Assembly (NCBI GenBank): GCA_903772945.1
Contig: CAICTM010000278.1
Coordinates: forward strand, 1 to 64,000
Reading direction: 5' to 3'
DNA from: Seminavis robusta
Taxonomy: Eukaryota > Bacillariophyta > Bacillariophyceae > Naviculales > Naviculaceae
Length of the DNA stretch: 64,000 bases
Shown: piece by piece, positions 50,267 to 60,569 of the stretch
Layout of the letters: each line of letters starts with the position of its first letter
How positions within the stretch are numbered: position 1 is the first letter of the stretch
Translations under genes and position numbers: made by a program
The notes under the pieces: generated by a model
What the model was told of the DNA's origin: nothing
The model's database searches: none
Seen by the model: only the letters and a program-made list of their open reading frames with translations

Positions 50267-50372
50267 GGAACGATAACGGCTGGTTTGTATTTGTAACCGC
50301 CGGTCTGTGTAGACCTCTGTAGAGGAGTACCACAGAACCAGGTCACAAATACAAAACCTGCCGGTTCGTTCC
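50267..50372. repeat. 106-bp hairpin repeat with ~43-bp imperfect arms
   Basis: The arm beginning GGAACGATAACGGCTGGTTT and running through GTATTTGTAACC pairs with the arm ending AACCTGCCGGTTCGTTCC. Inverted, the second arm reads GGAACGAACCGGCAGG, TTTTGTATTTGTGACC. The loop centre is near 50320. It follows the inverted-repeat element directly and may be another miniature element or a folded RNA. Confidence 0.7.
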
Positions 50373-50687
50373 ATGCTCTTCAGTTCCCGCGTTGCTCCCC
50401 AGCATCCTACTAAGAAAATGCTGCCAACCTTCCAGACCTAAACGCCACCTGAAGCCGTCGTCTGAAGGTCTGTGCCCTCGGCTGCATGGGATGACGTAAT
50501 AGAGGCTGCACGTGATGGTCGGCCTGCTTAGTACAAGGAACTCTGGATCATGGATAGGATGTACAGTAACGGGCGGCCTTGAGATCTTCTTACGCACTTG
50601 TCCTTGTAGACAGTGCCCCATTGAGGGACAGCCGAACTCACAGAGTTGTCATTTATCATCACTTATCTATAGTTTTACTCCGTAGCG
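50373..50687. other. Intergenic, 3' flank of the EF-hand gene
   Basis: No gene or clear repeat seen in these 315 bp. Confidence 0.5.
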
Positions 50688-51899
50688 CTACTTCTGCTGA
50701 ATTGTGAATTTTCCTCGTACATTTCGCGTAGATGTGAAGCGACATTGGATGCTCCCATCAGAGAGCACTTCTCCTCGTACGGTGACAGAAAACCGGAGCC
50801 CGTACCTTTCAATCCATCGTACTTTGTTCTCCTTCCAAGCCCCCGACACAGAATATCGCCCATCTTCAGAATCGAATCCATCTCCGGAGATCTCTCCGTC
50901 AGAGTAGAACTTCAAATCGGATTGGACCTGCTGGTTCATGCCGTCAGATTCGCGTGTAGTGCCAACGTAGGAACCACTGCATGGTGGCGGGAACGTTTCG
51001 ATCTCTGTTGCCGCAGCTTTGGTCTCTCCGCCTGTACTTTGCAAGAACTCGTCGTCAAAGTTTCTCTCCCATTCAGAATTCCACTCTTCTTCCAAGGCAA
51101 TCAGCCCGACAAACCCGACTGCTCCCGCCACGATACTGGGAGCGACCCAGTTCTGCCAGTTGCGGTTGCTTGTCAATCGCCTGGATGCTGGATACTGAAA
51201 GACTTTGCCACCACCTACCATATCGGTCTTGAAACTGCACGAACCCTCTTGGACATCATTGACAACTCCAGGTACGTAGTTCCCGCGCCAGTCGTCGACC
51301 AGAACGTCCACCACCTCACCTTCGACGGGGAGATCGGCGCAGGCATTAGGATCGAAAGGTCGAAGCTGGACCATGCGGTTGGCCTCGCGACGGTTAGGTC
51401 GACGATATGGATCATACTCGGGTTGGTCGAAGGTTGACATTGAGCCGCTGTAGTGACTGTGACCACCACCGCCGCCGCCATGACCACCACCGCCTCCCTT
51501 GGCTTGAACAGGAGAGACCATGAGCATCCACAACAATAGCGACACGGAAAGAGCGGCTTGGACATGTTTTTCATCTACCAAACCGTCTTGGTTGGCGTCT
51601 AGTGCAGTCGTGACAATAAAGGCGAGATCGTGAAAGTCTACTTTACCATCCTTATTGATGTCGAGACACTTCCAAGGAAAGGGCATTTCTGTTTTGGAAT
51701 CGGTGACAGCGAAAACCTCATCCTGGGGATGGCCCTCATTGACAAATCGAAGCTGCGACGACGAGGAACTGCTTCCGACTCCAAGGGGGAAAACAACCGT
51801 TGCAACGGGAACGAAGGAGAGGGTCGGAGCAGCCAAACAACAACAGAGGATCAATGAAGCAATCATCGTGCGCTTCTCTTGTTTTTTTTTGTGGATCAT
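50688..51899 (-). CDS. Plastid-targeted EF-hand membrane protein
   Basis: 403 aa, single exon, ATG at 51899 (a second ATG at 51866 gives a shorter start). Signal peptide MIASLILCCCLAAPTLS is followed by FVPVATV, a TLS-FVP junction of the ASAFAP type. Two adjacent EF-hand loops lie at 80-91 (DINKDGKVDFHD) and 101-112 (DANQDGLVDEKH). The first is close to canonical; the second ends in His where Glu normally completes Ca2+ coordination. Hydrophobic segments are at ~114-131 (ending SPVQA, then a GGGGGHGGGGGGHSHY run) and ~252-269. The C-terminal ~100 residues are beta-rich (CSGSYVGTTRESDGMNQQVQ, YSVSGAWKENKVRWIERYGL). It may sense plastid Ca2+; that role is inference. Confidence 0.8.
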   Translation of the reverse strand: MIHKKKQEKRTMIASLILCCCLAAPTLSFVPVATVVFPLGVGSSSSSSQLRFVNEGHPQDEVFAVTDSKTEMPFPWKCLDINKDGKVDFHDLAFIVTTALDANQDGLVDEKHVQAALSVSLLLWMLMVSPVQAKGGGGGHGGGGGGHSHYSGSMSTFDQPEYDPYRRPNRREANRMVQLRPFDPNACADLPVEGEVVDVLVDDWRGNYVPGVVNDVQEGSCSFKTDMVGGGKVFQYPASRRLTSNRNWQNWVAPSIVAGAVGFVGLIALEEEWNSEWERNFDDEFLQSTGGETKAAATEIETFPPPCSGSYVGTTRESDGMNQQVQSDLKFYSDGEISGDGFDSEDGRYSVSGAWKENKVRWIERYGLRFSVTVRGEVLSDGSIQCRFTSTRNVRGKFTIQQK

Positions 51900-52340
51900 G
51901 TCATGATCTTGTAATGAGCACGTTAGGGGGAGATCCTGGAGACGCTGCGTCTCAGTCGTGGTACCGGTACATGCACCGCCTTCACGTCTAAACTCAATGC
52001 CACGTGTTATTCGTCACCAGACCTCTTCGAGCCAGATCGAGATTTGGTGAGGATGTTTGCCGTATATCGTGTGCAAGCCACCCCTAGCCCCTCTACCAGG
52101 CATTATCCTTTATTCACAAGTACGAGGTTATTCTTAGCTAAAAGAAAAGCATTTGCACAACTAAAAATTGTGATGTGGCGGCTGTGGGCCTTGCTTGATC
52201 CTCGCAGTGGCCAGGCGCTGAAGCTCTTGGTTTGGCAATCGACGAGGAGAGATATGATGTCATCTATGGCTGCTAGTGTGTTTCTGGAGATGTACAGTTT
52301 AGCATAATGTTCCTACTTTACACCCATCACAAATCAAGTG
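51900..52340. other. Intergenic between two minus-strand genes
   Basis: Promoter side of the EF-hand gene and 3' flank of the bestrophin-like gene. An 87-codon plus-strand frame at 52044-52307 has no recognisable features. TACCGGTA near 51960. Confidence 0.5.
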
Positions 52341-54646
52341 CTACCAGGTACCAGAGCTAGACGAAACAAAGCTGGTCACACTCGGCTCGTCATGCTCAAG
52401 TTCGGTGTCTGGCAAAGGAAAAGTCAACGATGAAGAACCGGATGTCCACGACCTACGAAGTATTGACCGAGGTCCTGCTGCATCCAGGTCTGTCGATGAG
52501 TTGCTAGCATGCTTGGAAACAGTCCGAAAGGTCTTGCCACTGCCTCTGCTTCCGTCGGAAAGGCTTCGTAGGAATCCCTTGACGCCGGGCCCCTTTGTCA
52601 TAAAGGTGGCAGCATGGCTGCGATTGCCATCGTTATCGGCTTTGCTTGTCAAGGGTGTCATTTCCTCCACCAAGACATCTGCAAAGCTGACCTTGCTGTT
52701 CTGCATCCTGGCCAGTTCCTCGAGACCAAAAGAGGCATCGCTCGGTCTAGTCCCTTTTGGATCATGGCTGCTGTTGGAAAACACCAGATCGTTGGCAAAA
52801 CTGACATTGGATTGGCTCTTTTGGGTACGGTCACTGTCACGATGGTGGTGGCTGCTGCCACGATGGTGGTGGCTGCTTGGTTCTTGCCACCTTTTCATTG
52901 CCATGGAGTGCCGAGTTTCTTCGGCAAAGCTAGCAATGCTTTCTCTGGCGGTGTGACTTGTCTCATCATCATCTGTAGTTGTACCATATTTACCGGTGGC
53001 CTGGCTGCTGACTGACCGCCCAAAGTTGGCCCTCAAGTGGAAGAAGATGCTGCGTTCCGATGATGCCAACAAGTGATCCACGGATATCTGTTCACTTTGA
53101 TACTCAAAAGGATTGTTCAGTACCATGATGGACAGGAACAGGGTTCGAACCGCCACGGTCAAGACAAAGACCGAATATATAGTCAAGGGCTGGAAGCAAG
53201 GAAGGATCAAGGATTCCGTATTCACCGTGTCCCTTCCAACACAGACAAAGCTCCCAAAGGGTTCTCCTAGAATAACCATGAGCATGAAAATGGTCATGGC
53301 CACACCAGGACGACATCCCGATAAAAGTTGGGTTGATTGAGGACGTAGCAATTCTCGTGATTCTCGCATGCCTTTTGGAGGGGCGCCAGTTGGCTGTAGG
53401 CTGGAGTATATGTGTATGCCAGACTAAAGGGCTCGGAAGAATTCCCCTTTGCATTGGTGGTGCTGTACAGCAAGTCCATGACGGCATTGGACAACCAACT
53501 CAATACAACTGCCATGGGCAAGTCATGTTGAATGTTGGGACCAACGTCATCCAGTTCCTCTTGAGTGAGCAATCCCAGTTGATCGTGGAGTGTTTCCTTG
53601 ACACTCAAGTTTTGTAGTTTTTGTGAAGTTGTCAGGTAGGTCATGGCATGTATGCAGTTGAGATATCGGTATATCTTGTGCAATTTGAATCTCATCATGT
53701 CAATCTCCGCCTGCGATAGCAGCGTGGGATGATGGGCTGGATTCTTAATGGCACCTCCACAAAGCATGGCCACGGAATGAAGTCCATGTTGAATATCATG
53801 ACAATTCTGCAACCATCCCCTCCATCGAGCGGCAACAAAGGCAACATACCCGGTCAGTACAAAGAGTGTCAAGTATAGATAGTCGAACCGGATCCGGGTG
53901 TAGATTTCCGTGAATCGTTGGGACCGTTCGGTCATGGTGTCTGATTCGTAGTATCCCTGTTCGACACAAAACTCTCCATGACTGTGCTGCAGCCACACAT
54001 AGGTACTAATGCCCGAGGCAAAAAGTCCCCATCCCAGAGAACTCCATACAATGGCATAAATGTATTGGGTGGAGAGGATGTGTCCCAGATTACTAATCAT
54101 GCCCCATGCGGAAAAGGAGTAGGACCCAATACCATATTTTTTGGGTGTGTATTCTCGGCCCTGTGGTGCTTCTGGAAGTTGCACCGTAGGATTGCAAAGG
54201 TCTTTGGAAAAGTTGGAAAAGAGTCTCACCTTGTTGCGTGTATTGGTGGTTGTGAAAATGTCCTTTTTTCGGTCTTGTGTCTGTTGTATTCGTAGATTGA
54301 TTTCTTCCGGGCTCAATGGTTGGTGTTGGTGTTTGCAATGTTGGGATTGATACTATTTTACGTTGCGTCGATACTCCTTGACCTTTTGAAGGTACCGTGC
54401 CACCATGGTTCCAACCGACGTCCGTGAGATGGAAATGTCACCGTAGGCAATCAGGATAACTCCCGCAGTGAGCATGGTCCACATGAGCCTCCAGCAACAC
54501 GAAGTGCAGGCACCTCCATTTTCTGGTGATGTGTCAGTGGCATGGGCATCCCAACAGTCTTCGGGGTGATAGCAAGGTCGAAAGGCCGGGCATTCATCAG
54601 GATGGAAGGAAGACCAGGAGGGTGCGAATGTATTTGTAGCTGCCAT
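52341..54646 (-). CDS. Bestrophin-like membrane channel protein (two exons, one frame slip)
   Basis: Start ATG 54646 (AATAATGGCAGCT). Exon 1 is 54646-54396; a likely 84-nt intron (54395-54312, GTACCT...TTGAG) removes an in-frame TAG and joins to EEINLRIQQTQDRKKD. Hydrophobic segments are RLMWTMLTAGVILIAYGD, YAIVWSSLGWGLFASGISTY, YLYLTLFVLTGYVAFVAARW and, after the slip, VAMTIFMLMVILGEPFGSFV and TIYSVFVLTVAVRTLFLS. The middle (RYLNCIHAMTYLTTSQKL, GLLTQEELDDVG) and the later NNPFEYQSEQISVDHLL resemble bestrophin/UPF0187 anion channels. Near 53303-53308 the frame changes by one base in mid-helix with no usable splice pair, so one base seems to be missing. The tail is Ser/His-rich and probably cytosolic. 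Family call is moderate. Confidence 0.55.
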
Positions 54647-55803
54647 TATTGGTATATCCAAGCAAAGGTGGTTCTATGGTTGTTGGATTGTGAGAACAAT
54701 CAACTAGAATGGCTGTCTACGGTTCTATGGTTCATCTTTGCAAGTACAGTAACTGATGGATGCTGTGTTCCAAGTCTTCCTGTACATGGATGGAATATCT
54801 CCAGTGTCATTGGTCTTCTTCCTCGTCGTGGAAACTGGGTTGTGAGTAACGTACCCTTAACCTTTACTGTTAGGGATAACCAAGAAGGCACTCACCACCG
54901 AGTGAGTCGACTTGACATGAAAGGCCTTAATTAAGCTTGGTCCGAAGCGCTACATTGTAGAGCATCACAGGAAGGTGAAAGAAGAGGTAGCACCGATATC
55001 GTAACCAAAAGACTAAAAGGCAGGGTGCGGGGAGCCCGATGATATCTTAATCGCCGAACTTGGATCACTGGCCCAGGGAGCGTTCCTCCGGCTCACCATC
55101 AGTGATATACCGTATCGTACCGGTAACACCACTATGACTGACTCTCTCGGCACCGATTGGAGAGCAAGGCCAACCCCCACTTTTGCACCATGGTGATCAC
55201 ATGCCGGAACGCCAAAAACGCTGGGAACAGACTAGCAATAAGAGAGAGAAAGGGTGGTGCAGTGGATCAACCAACAACAAGAATGACAGCCATGTTAGAC
55301 ATACATGTGATGACTGCCGGCCGAAGCAGCTCCCACACCATGGCTGGTGCCACCAACCCCAGGAGACGACTCCATGACACCCTGCCGTATAGTGACTATG
55401 GTACACTCAGGCACTGTAGGAGCTACATGTACGGGTGTACGGGTACGGTCCCAGCGTCATCGCTCGTGTTGAAAGCACGTTATCGTATCCTTCTGGAACG
55501 TGTTATTGGTCTTCTTCCTCGTCGTGGAAACTGAGTTGTGAGTCATCTTTCCTTTTTTAACCTTTTTAAAATGCTAGTATTAAGGATAACAAACACGTCA
55601 CTCACGACTCCACAAAGAACGACGGCGACCATGGGCGAAGGACACCACAAGAACGCACAAAGTCAAGCCTCATCATTCTTTGTCTCTACTGTTGGATTGA
55701 GCTGTCAACTGAAGAAGAACAAGAACAAGAACAAGCAGCAGAGACTATTCTAAGCCCAAGGACCTGAGAGCTTTTGCTAGTATATTTTGATTTGGTCTTG
55801 ATC
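54647..55803. other. Divergent intergenic region with a repeated segment
   Basis: Between the bestrophin-like gene and the m-AAA protease gene; contains both promoters. A ~95-bp segment occurs at 54806-54896 and again at about 55502-55605. Frames at 54542-54934 and 55157-55534 (both plus) run into these repeats and end alike, so I do not treat them as genes. TACCGGTA near 55117. Confidence 0.55.
54806..55605 (+). repeat. Two dispersed copies of a ~95-bp repeat
   Basis: Both copies share TTGGTCTTCTTCCTCGTCG and TGGAAACTGrGTTGTGAGT (40 of the first 42 bases agree by eye). They then diverge in a pyrimidine-rich middle and meet again at GGATAAC(x)CACTCAC. In copy 2 the ends GAGTTGTGAGTCA and TCACTCACGACTC form an imperfect inverted repeat, so this may be a small MITE-like unit. 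Confidence 0.65.
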
Positions 55804-58800
55804 ATGTCGAGTTTGGGTATCTTGAGGCTCTTGGCGCAACGCCGCGTTGCCCACGGTCACGGTCATGGCAGCTATGGAAGATATCTTTCTCTTTCCAAGC
55901 ATCCCAAATATACTACCAGTACTACTACTAGTAGTGTATCTTATGGCCTAAGAAGCTTTTCGTCCAAGACTGAGGAAGACAAGAAGATGACTGCTGAGCC
56001 CACCCGGAATGCTACCCCTATACCCCCGGATAGATATACCCAACCCACAGCCGATACCAGTAGCTTCATGGCTGGTTTTGGTAACAGTCTACAGAATTTC
56101 TCCCTGTTCAACTTTCAGTTTCCATTGCGAGAACCAGAAGAAGGAAGTGGATTTGACAACTTTTTGAAGCGCAATAAGCTAGGAGGTTCTGATGCTAGCA
56201 ATACCAATAACAATAAGAAGAAGGGTGAAAGTGAAGGTGAAAGTGATGGCAAAAAAGATAAAGACCAAGACAAAAACTACAAGAGTTCAGGTGGAGGGGG
56301 GAATGACAACAAGAACAACAATAACAACAATGATGATGGTGACAATGGCAATCTGGTCATTATCACTACCATGATGTTGGTGGTGGCAGCCATCATGTCT
56401 TCATCTTCCGGAAGAGACCAATCCAGCAGAGACAACAACAGCAATAACAGCAGCAATCAGCATTCGTACAGTACCAATTCTACGGCAGACAGTCCTTCTG
56501 CTTCTACCAGTGGTGGTATGAGTGCTGCCGCAGGAAGAGTCTTTGGAAACAACAACAGCAACAACAAACACATTGCCAATCATTTGGATCTCACATGGGG
56601 AGAATTCCTCAAACTCCTCGAACACGATGCCGTTTTCAAGATTGTCATTCATCAGGGACAAGCTGGAAATGACGATCATCATGCCAGTACACGGGCACGA
56701 GTCTACATGAAACCCGGCGTCAATCTAGATTCGGTCCTCCTCTCTGGAACAACCGCCGACGTGATGCCCGATGACAATGAATGGTCTACTGGAGGTGACA
56801 CTAACAACACTACTACTAGCAATAATAATCCGGAATGGTCGTCCACGAATGGCTTAACGACAACAACCGCATCCAACAACCACAACAATACACCCCTCAT
56901 TTATCGAAACTTGCGCATTGGATCGGCACAATCGTTGGAGCGCAAGTTAGAAGAAGCCCAACGAGCACTGGGACGAAGTCCCCAACAAGATATCCCCGTC
57001 CAATATCAAGTGGACAGTAGTGTCGCTACGGAATTATTGGGATTGTTGCCATGGATTTTATTGAGTGGATTCCTCGTGGCATCGTTTCGAGGTGCCGCCG
57101 GACGCATGGGTGGTGTCGGTGCTACTGGCTCGTCGGGCAGCGGCGGCATGTTTGGCATGGGCAAGAGTACGGCACAAAAATTCACCAAGGAAATGAATAT
57201 CAATATTGGATTTGCCGATGTCGCCGGATGTGACGAAGCCAAACGAGAAATCAAAGAGTTTGTCGAATTCTTGCAAACGCCCGATCGATTCACACAGTTG
57301 GGAGCCAAAATACCAAAGGGCGCTCTCTTGGCGGGGCCACCTGGAACGGGTGAGTACTGACTGAAATGAAATGAAATGAAATGAAATGAAATATGTACAA
57401 GTCGGGAAGGAAAAAGATTTGATGCCCGTTGGTTGGATTGGAGTGCTCACCGCGTTTGTTGTTGTGCTGTTGTTTCTTGTCACTCGCTATACGTCTCCAT
57501 CGTCTCTTCATCTCCAGGAAAGACCCTGTTGGCCAAGGCGGTGGCTGGAGAATCTGGAGTTCCCTTTTACTCATTGGCGGGAAGTGAATTCTTGGGTACG
57601 TACATCATGTCTAAAGTGTGCCGTCAGCGGGGCTGGCTGCCCAAGTCGCAATGGCCGTGTCCTGTCAATGTGATTGTCTCGTGCTGACAACCCCCTTCTT
57701 TCCTAATCGCAACGCCTTGCTTGCTTGTTCTACTGTACTATAGAAATGTTTGTGGGTGTTGGACCCTCCCGTGTCCGTGATTTGTTTCGAGAGGCACGAG
57801 AGAATGCCCCCTGCATCATTTTCATTGATGAGATTGACTCGATTGGAAGAAAGAGGGGCAAATCTTCTGCCATGGGAGGAAACGATGAACGCGAAAATAC
57901 TCTCAATCAGCTCTTGGTGGAAATGGATGGGTTTGATCCTAGCGCGGGGGTAGTGTGCCTTGCCGGTACAAACAGAGATGATATTCTGGATCCAGCATTG
58001 ACTCGGCCTGGACGATTTGATCGAAAGATCCAAGTGGATCTGCCCGATATTCAAGGTCGCAAGGAAATCTTTCAGGTGCATTTGAAAAAGATTACACTTG
58101 TGGAAGGAATGGGACCAGTCATCAGTCCAGATGCCAAAAGTGACGACAACAGTGATAACGACAAGGAAGAACCAGAAATGACACCAGAACAACGACAAGC
58201 CATTGATAACGTGGCCTCACGATTGGCTGGACTGACGCCAGGTTTTTCTGGAGCTGATATTGCCAACATTTGTAATGAAGCGGCCATTGTCGCGGCCCGT
58301 CGCAATGCCGACTCTGTCATTATGGACGACTTTGAAAAAGCCACGGATCGTGTCATTGGTGGATTGGAATCCAACCGAATCATGTCCAAAGAAGAACGTA
58401 GCATTGTGGCCTACCATGAAGCTGGTCACGCGGTGGCCGGCTGGTTCTTGGAACATGCGGATCCACTCTTGAAGGTCACCATCATTCCCCGGGCCAGTGG
58501 AGCTCTTGGTTTTGCTCAGTACTTGCCCAAGGAAGTAAACTTGCGAACCCAAGATCAAATCATGGACATTGTAGCCATGGCATTGGCAGGGCGTGCCGCC
58601 GAAGAGGTATTCTTTGGCAGTGTCACCACGGGAGCATCGGATGATTTGCGCCGTGTCACACAAATGGTCTACAGCACCATTCAGTTGTACGGTATGAACG
58701 ATCGGTTAGGTCAACTGGCATTCCCCAAGGATCCAACCGCCATGTGGGAAGAACGTCGGTATTCGGAAAAGACGGCCAAGGCCATGGACGAAGAAGCCAA

Positions 58801-59074
58801 ACACATTGTGGACCAGGCATACGAGCGAACCTTGGCCCTCATGAGAGAGCGCAAGGATGAAGTAGACAAGGTTGCCAAGTTGTTGCTGGAGAAAGAGACC
58901 GTCAATCATGATGAGATTTATGATTTGATTGGAGCACGACCGTTTGGAGGCGACAAGAACTATGAAGAGTATGTCTCGCGACGTCAGGCCGAGAGGAAGC
59001 AAAAGGCCGGCGACGCAGCTGAGGGTGAAGCTACCGACGATGCCAATGCCCCGAACCTGAACCCTTCGTTTTAA
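55804..59074 (+). CDS. AFG3L2-like: Mitochondrial m-AAA protease (FtsH/AFG3 family, three exons)
   Basis: 984 aa from exons 55804-57349, 57518-57595 and 57744-59074; introns 168 and 148 nt, GT-AG. Start is ATG 55804, since the upstream frame starts at TTG. The Arg/His/Ser-rich N-terminus ([20 protein letters not shown]) fits a mitochondrial presequence. Two TM segments flank the intermembrane domain ([34 protein letters not shown]). AAA motifs: Walker A GPPGTGKT at 511-518, Walker [13 protein letters not shown], second region of homology [20 protein letters not shown]. The zinc-protease site HEAGH is at 766-770 and the later Asp lies in GASDDLRR. Such hexamers degrade and extract inner-membrane proteins and process uL32m. 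A long Asn/Lys/Gly/Asp low-complexity linker precedes the first TM. All catalytic motifs are intact. Confidence 0.95.
57350..57517 (+). other. First intron of the m-AAA gene, with (TGAAA)n
   Basis: 168 nt, donor ACGG|GTGAGT, acceptor TCTCCAG|GAAAG, splitting the Gly codon inside Walker A (GPPGT-G-KT). Its start carries a pentamer array of TGAAA repeated about six times at 57362-57391. Confidence 0.9.
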
Positions 59075-59489
59075 GGAATCTTTGGTTGCATGGCTGGGCG
59101 AAGTAGGTAGCTACTTCCAGCTAGCGTAACATTTATAGAGGAACTCCATATCAAGATCAGACTATCGGGACTGGCTTGGCGAAAGTTGCAGGAGAATGCA
59201 GAACCTCACAATAGCCTAGTTGCGAAGGACCTGAAGCTACGCAGAAGGAGTAGGGACAATTGTACTGGTTACGCACGTATCTGTAAATTATCTGTTTCTA
59301 ATATTAGAGATTACGCACTTGCTACTGGAAAAGCTTTCTGTTGCTTGCCTGAGAAAAGGAAGAAGAAGCGAGGGAAACTGTTTGCCATGAAGGATGAGGA
59401 GAAGGAAACTGCAGCACAACTAACTGTTGCGCGGAAGCCAGCTTTCTCATGATATATATATGGCCTGGACTGATCTGTGAGTCAGCCTC
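59075..59489. other. Intergenic between convergent genes
   Basis: 3' flanks of the m-AAA gene and HSF copy 3. An 88-codon plus-strand frame at 59186-59452 has no recognisable features. TATATATA near 59452. Confidence 0.5.
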
Positions 59490-60569
59490 TCAAGATTGCA
59501 TACTGGAGGAGGAATCAGCGGCATCGGCAGTTGCTTGGGATTGCAGTTGCCTAATGGCTTGCAATCGGCGCAAGACATCGTCCTGGATGGGTGATGCGGC
59601 CGAAGGAACCGTAGGTCGCAACAAGAGGCTTGGGTGTAGCTGTTGTTGCAAGGTCGATGCCGCGGCAAGAGCATGAGATGCTTGAGGAGCCACAACCGAA
59701 TCCAACTGACGACGAAGGATTCTTTCTTGGGCCAGACGCAACTGTTGCTGCGTAGCCTCCTCCTCGAGCATGATCTCACGGAGAAGTCGTTCCTGTTCCA
59801 ACCGACGCAGCTGTTGCTGCTGTGCTTGCCTCAAGCTGTGAATGTATTCCAGGGCCCCTGTAGAATCGACTTCCGGTTGCAAGGATTGTTTCTCTTCCTC
59901 TCCTCCTCCCAGAAGTGGTGCCATGGGAAGCAGACTGGAGGAGTATGCTGGAGAAGCCACAGGGCGGAATGCAGAGGGCACACTTGTAGGAAAGGAAATG
60001 CTGTGGACGGGTGCTGCATCATGGTGCATGGCGGAAGCTGATGCCGGTCGGACGACGGGAGAACCCGCTTGTTGTTCACTTGGAGAGGAAGATCTGGAAC
60101 TGTGGGAGGAGACACTGCTCTTGGCAGCCTTTTTGGCCTGAGCCGACTTGTGGCTGCTGCCGTTTCCAGAAGCCCTTTGCTTAATGTCGCTGGCCAATTC
60201 CGGGCGGTCACTGCGAAAGTTGGCATGGCGAAAGGCGACCGTGTTGGGTGGAATCTTCATGCCATTGACCTTCTTGAGAGCGCGTGTTTCTCGTGAGAAT
60301 CCCATCTTGTGCAGTCGGCGGATAAAGCTGGCATACTTGCAACCAGGAAAGTAAACCTCGAGCACTTGCGATGGAAACAAGGCGGCGTTGATGGCAAACT
60401 CGTTGCCTCCTGGGAGCCACCAGATGGCCTCAGACGCATTTCCCTCAATGAGCAGCTTCATGAGAGTCTGAGGCAGGCTCAGTTGGTTGCCGTTACTAGT
60501 GTCACTCTTGTCTGCCATGGTGGTGGTGATGGTGGCCTTGGAAGGAGATGTTGCAACTGGAGAGTGCAT
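59490..60569 (-). CDS. Heat shock factor-type transcription factor (HSF copy 3)
   Basis: 359 aa, single exon, ATG at 60569. The DNA-binding domain covers ~30-130: LPQTLMKLLIEGNASEAIWW, LPGGNEFAINAALFPSQVLE, YFPGCKYASFIRRLHKMGFS, VAFRHANFRSDRPELASDI. WWLPGG replaces WWLPDG of copies 1 and 2, and the helix and loop residues differ more, so this is the most distant of the three. A Ser-rich linker follows. Then there is a strong coiled coil (YIHSLRQAQQQQLRRLEQER, LLREIMLEEEATQQQLRLAQ) and a Gln/Ser-rich acidic end, a possible activation region. It has no intron where copy 2 has one. DNA targets unknown. Confidence 0.9.
   Translation of the reverse strand: MHSPVATSPSKATITTTMADKSDTSNGNQLSLPQTLMKLLIEGNASEAIWWLPGGNEFAINAALFPSQVLEVYFPGCKYASFIRRLHKMGFSRETRALKKVNGMKIPPNTVAFRHANFRSDRPELASDIKQRASGNGSSHKSAQAKKAAKSSVSSHSSRSSSPSEQQAGSPVVRPASASAMHHDAAPVHSISFPTSVPSAFRPVASPAYSSSLLPMAPLLGGGEEEKQSLQPEVDSTGALEYIHSLRQAQQQQLRRLEQERLLREIMLEEEATQQQLRLAQERILRRQLDSVVAPQASHALAAASTLQQQLHPSLLLRPTVPSAASPIQDDVLRRLQAIRQLQSQATADAADSSSSMQS

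Noticed and set aside
53135-53165. tRNA T-arm-like GGTTCGAACC
   Set aside because: No matching acceptor, D or anticodon arms around it; it lies inside the bestrophin-like coding region. I found no convincing tRNA in the window.
55157-55534. 125-codon plus-strand frame ending VIGLLPRRGN
   Set aside because: The ending is shared with another frame at 54542-54934 only because both run into the same ~95-bp repeat; the rest has no features.
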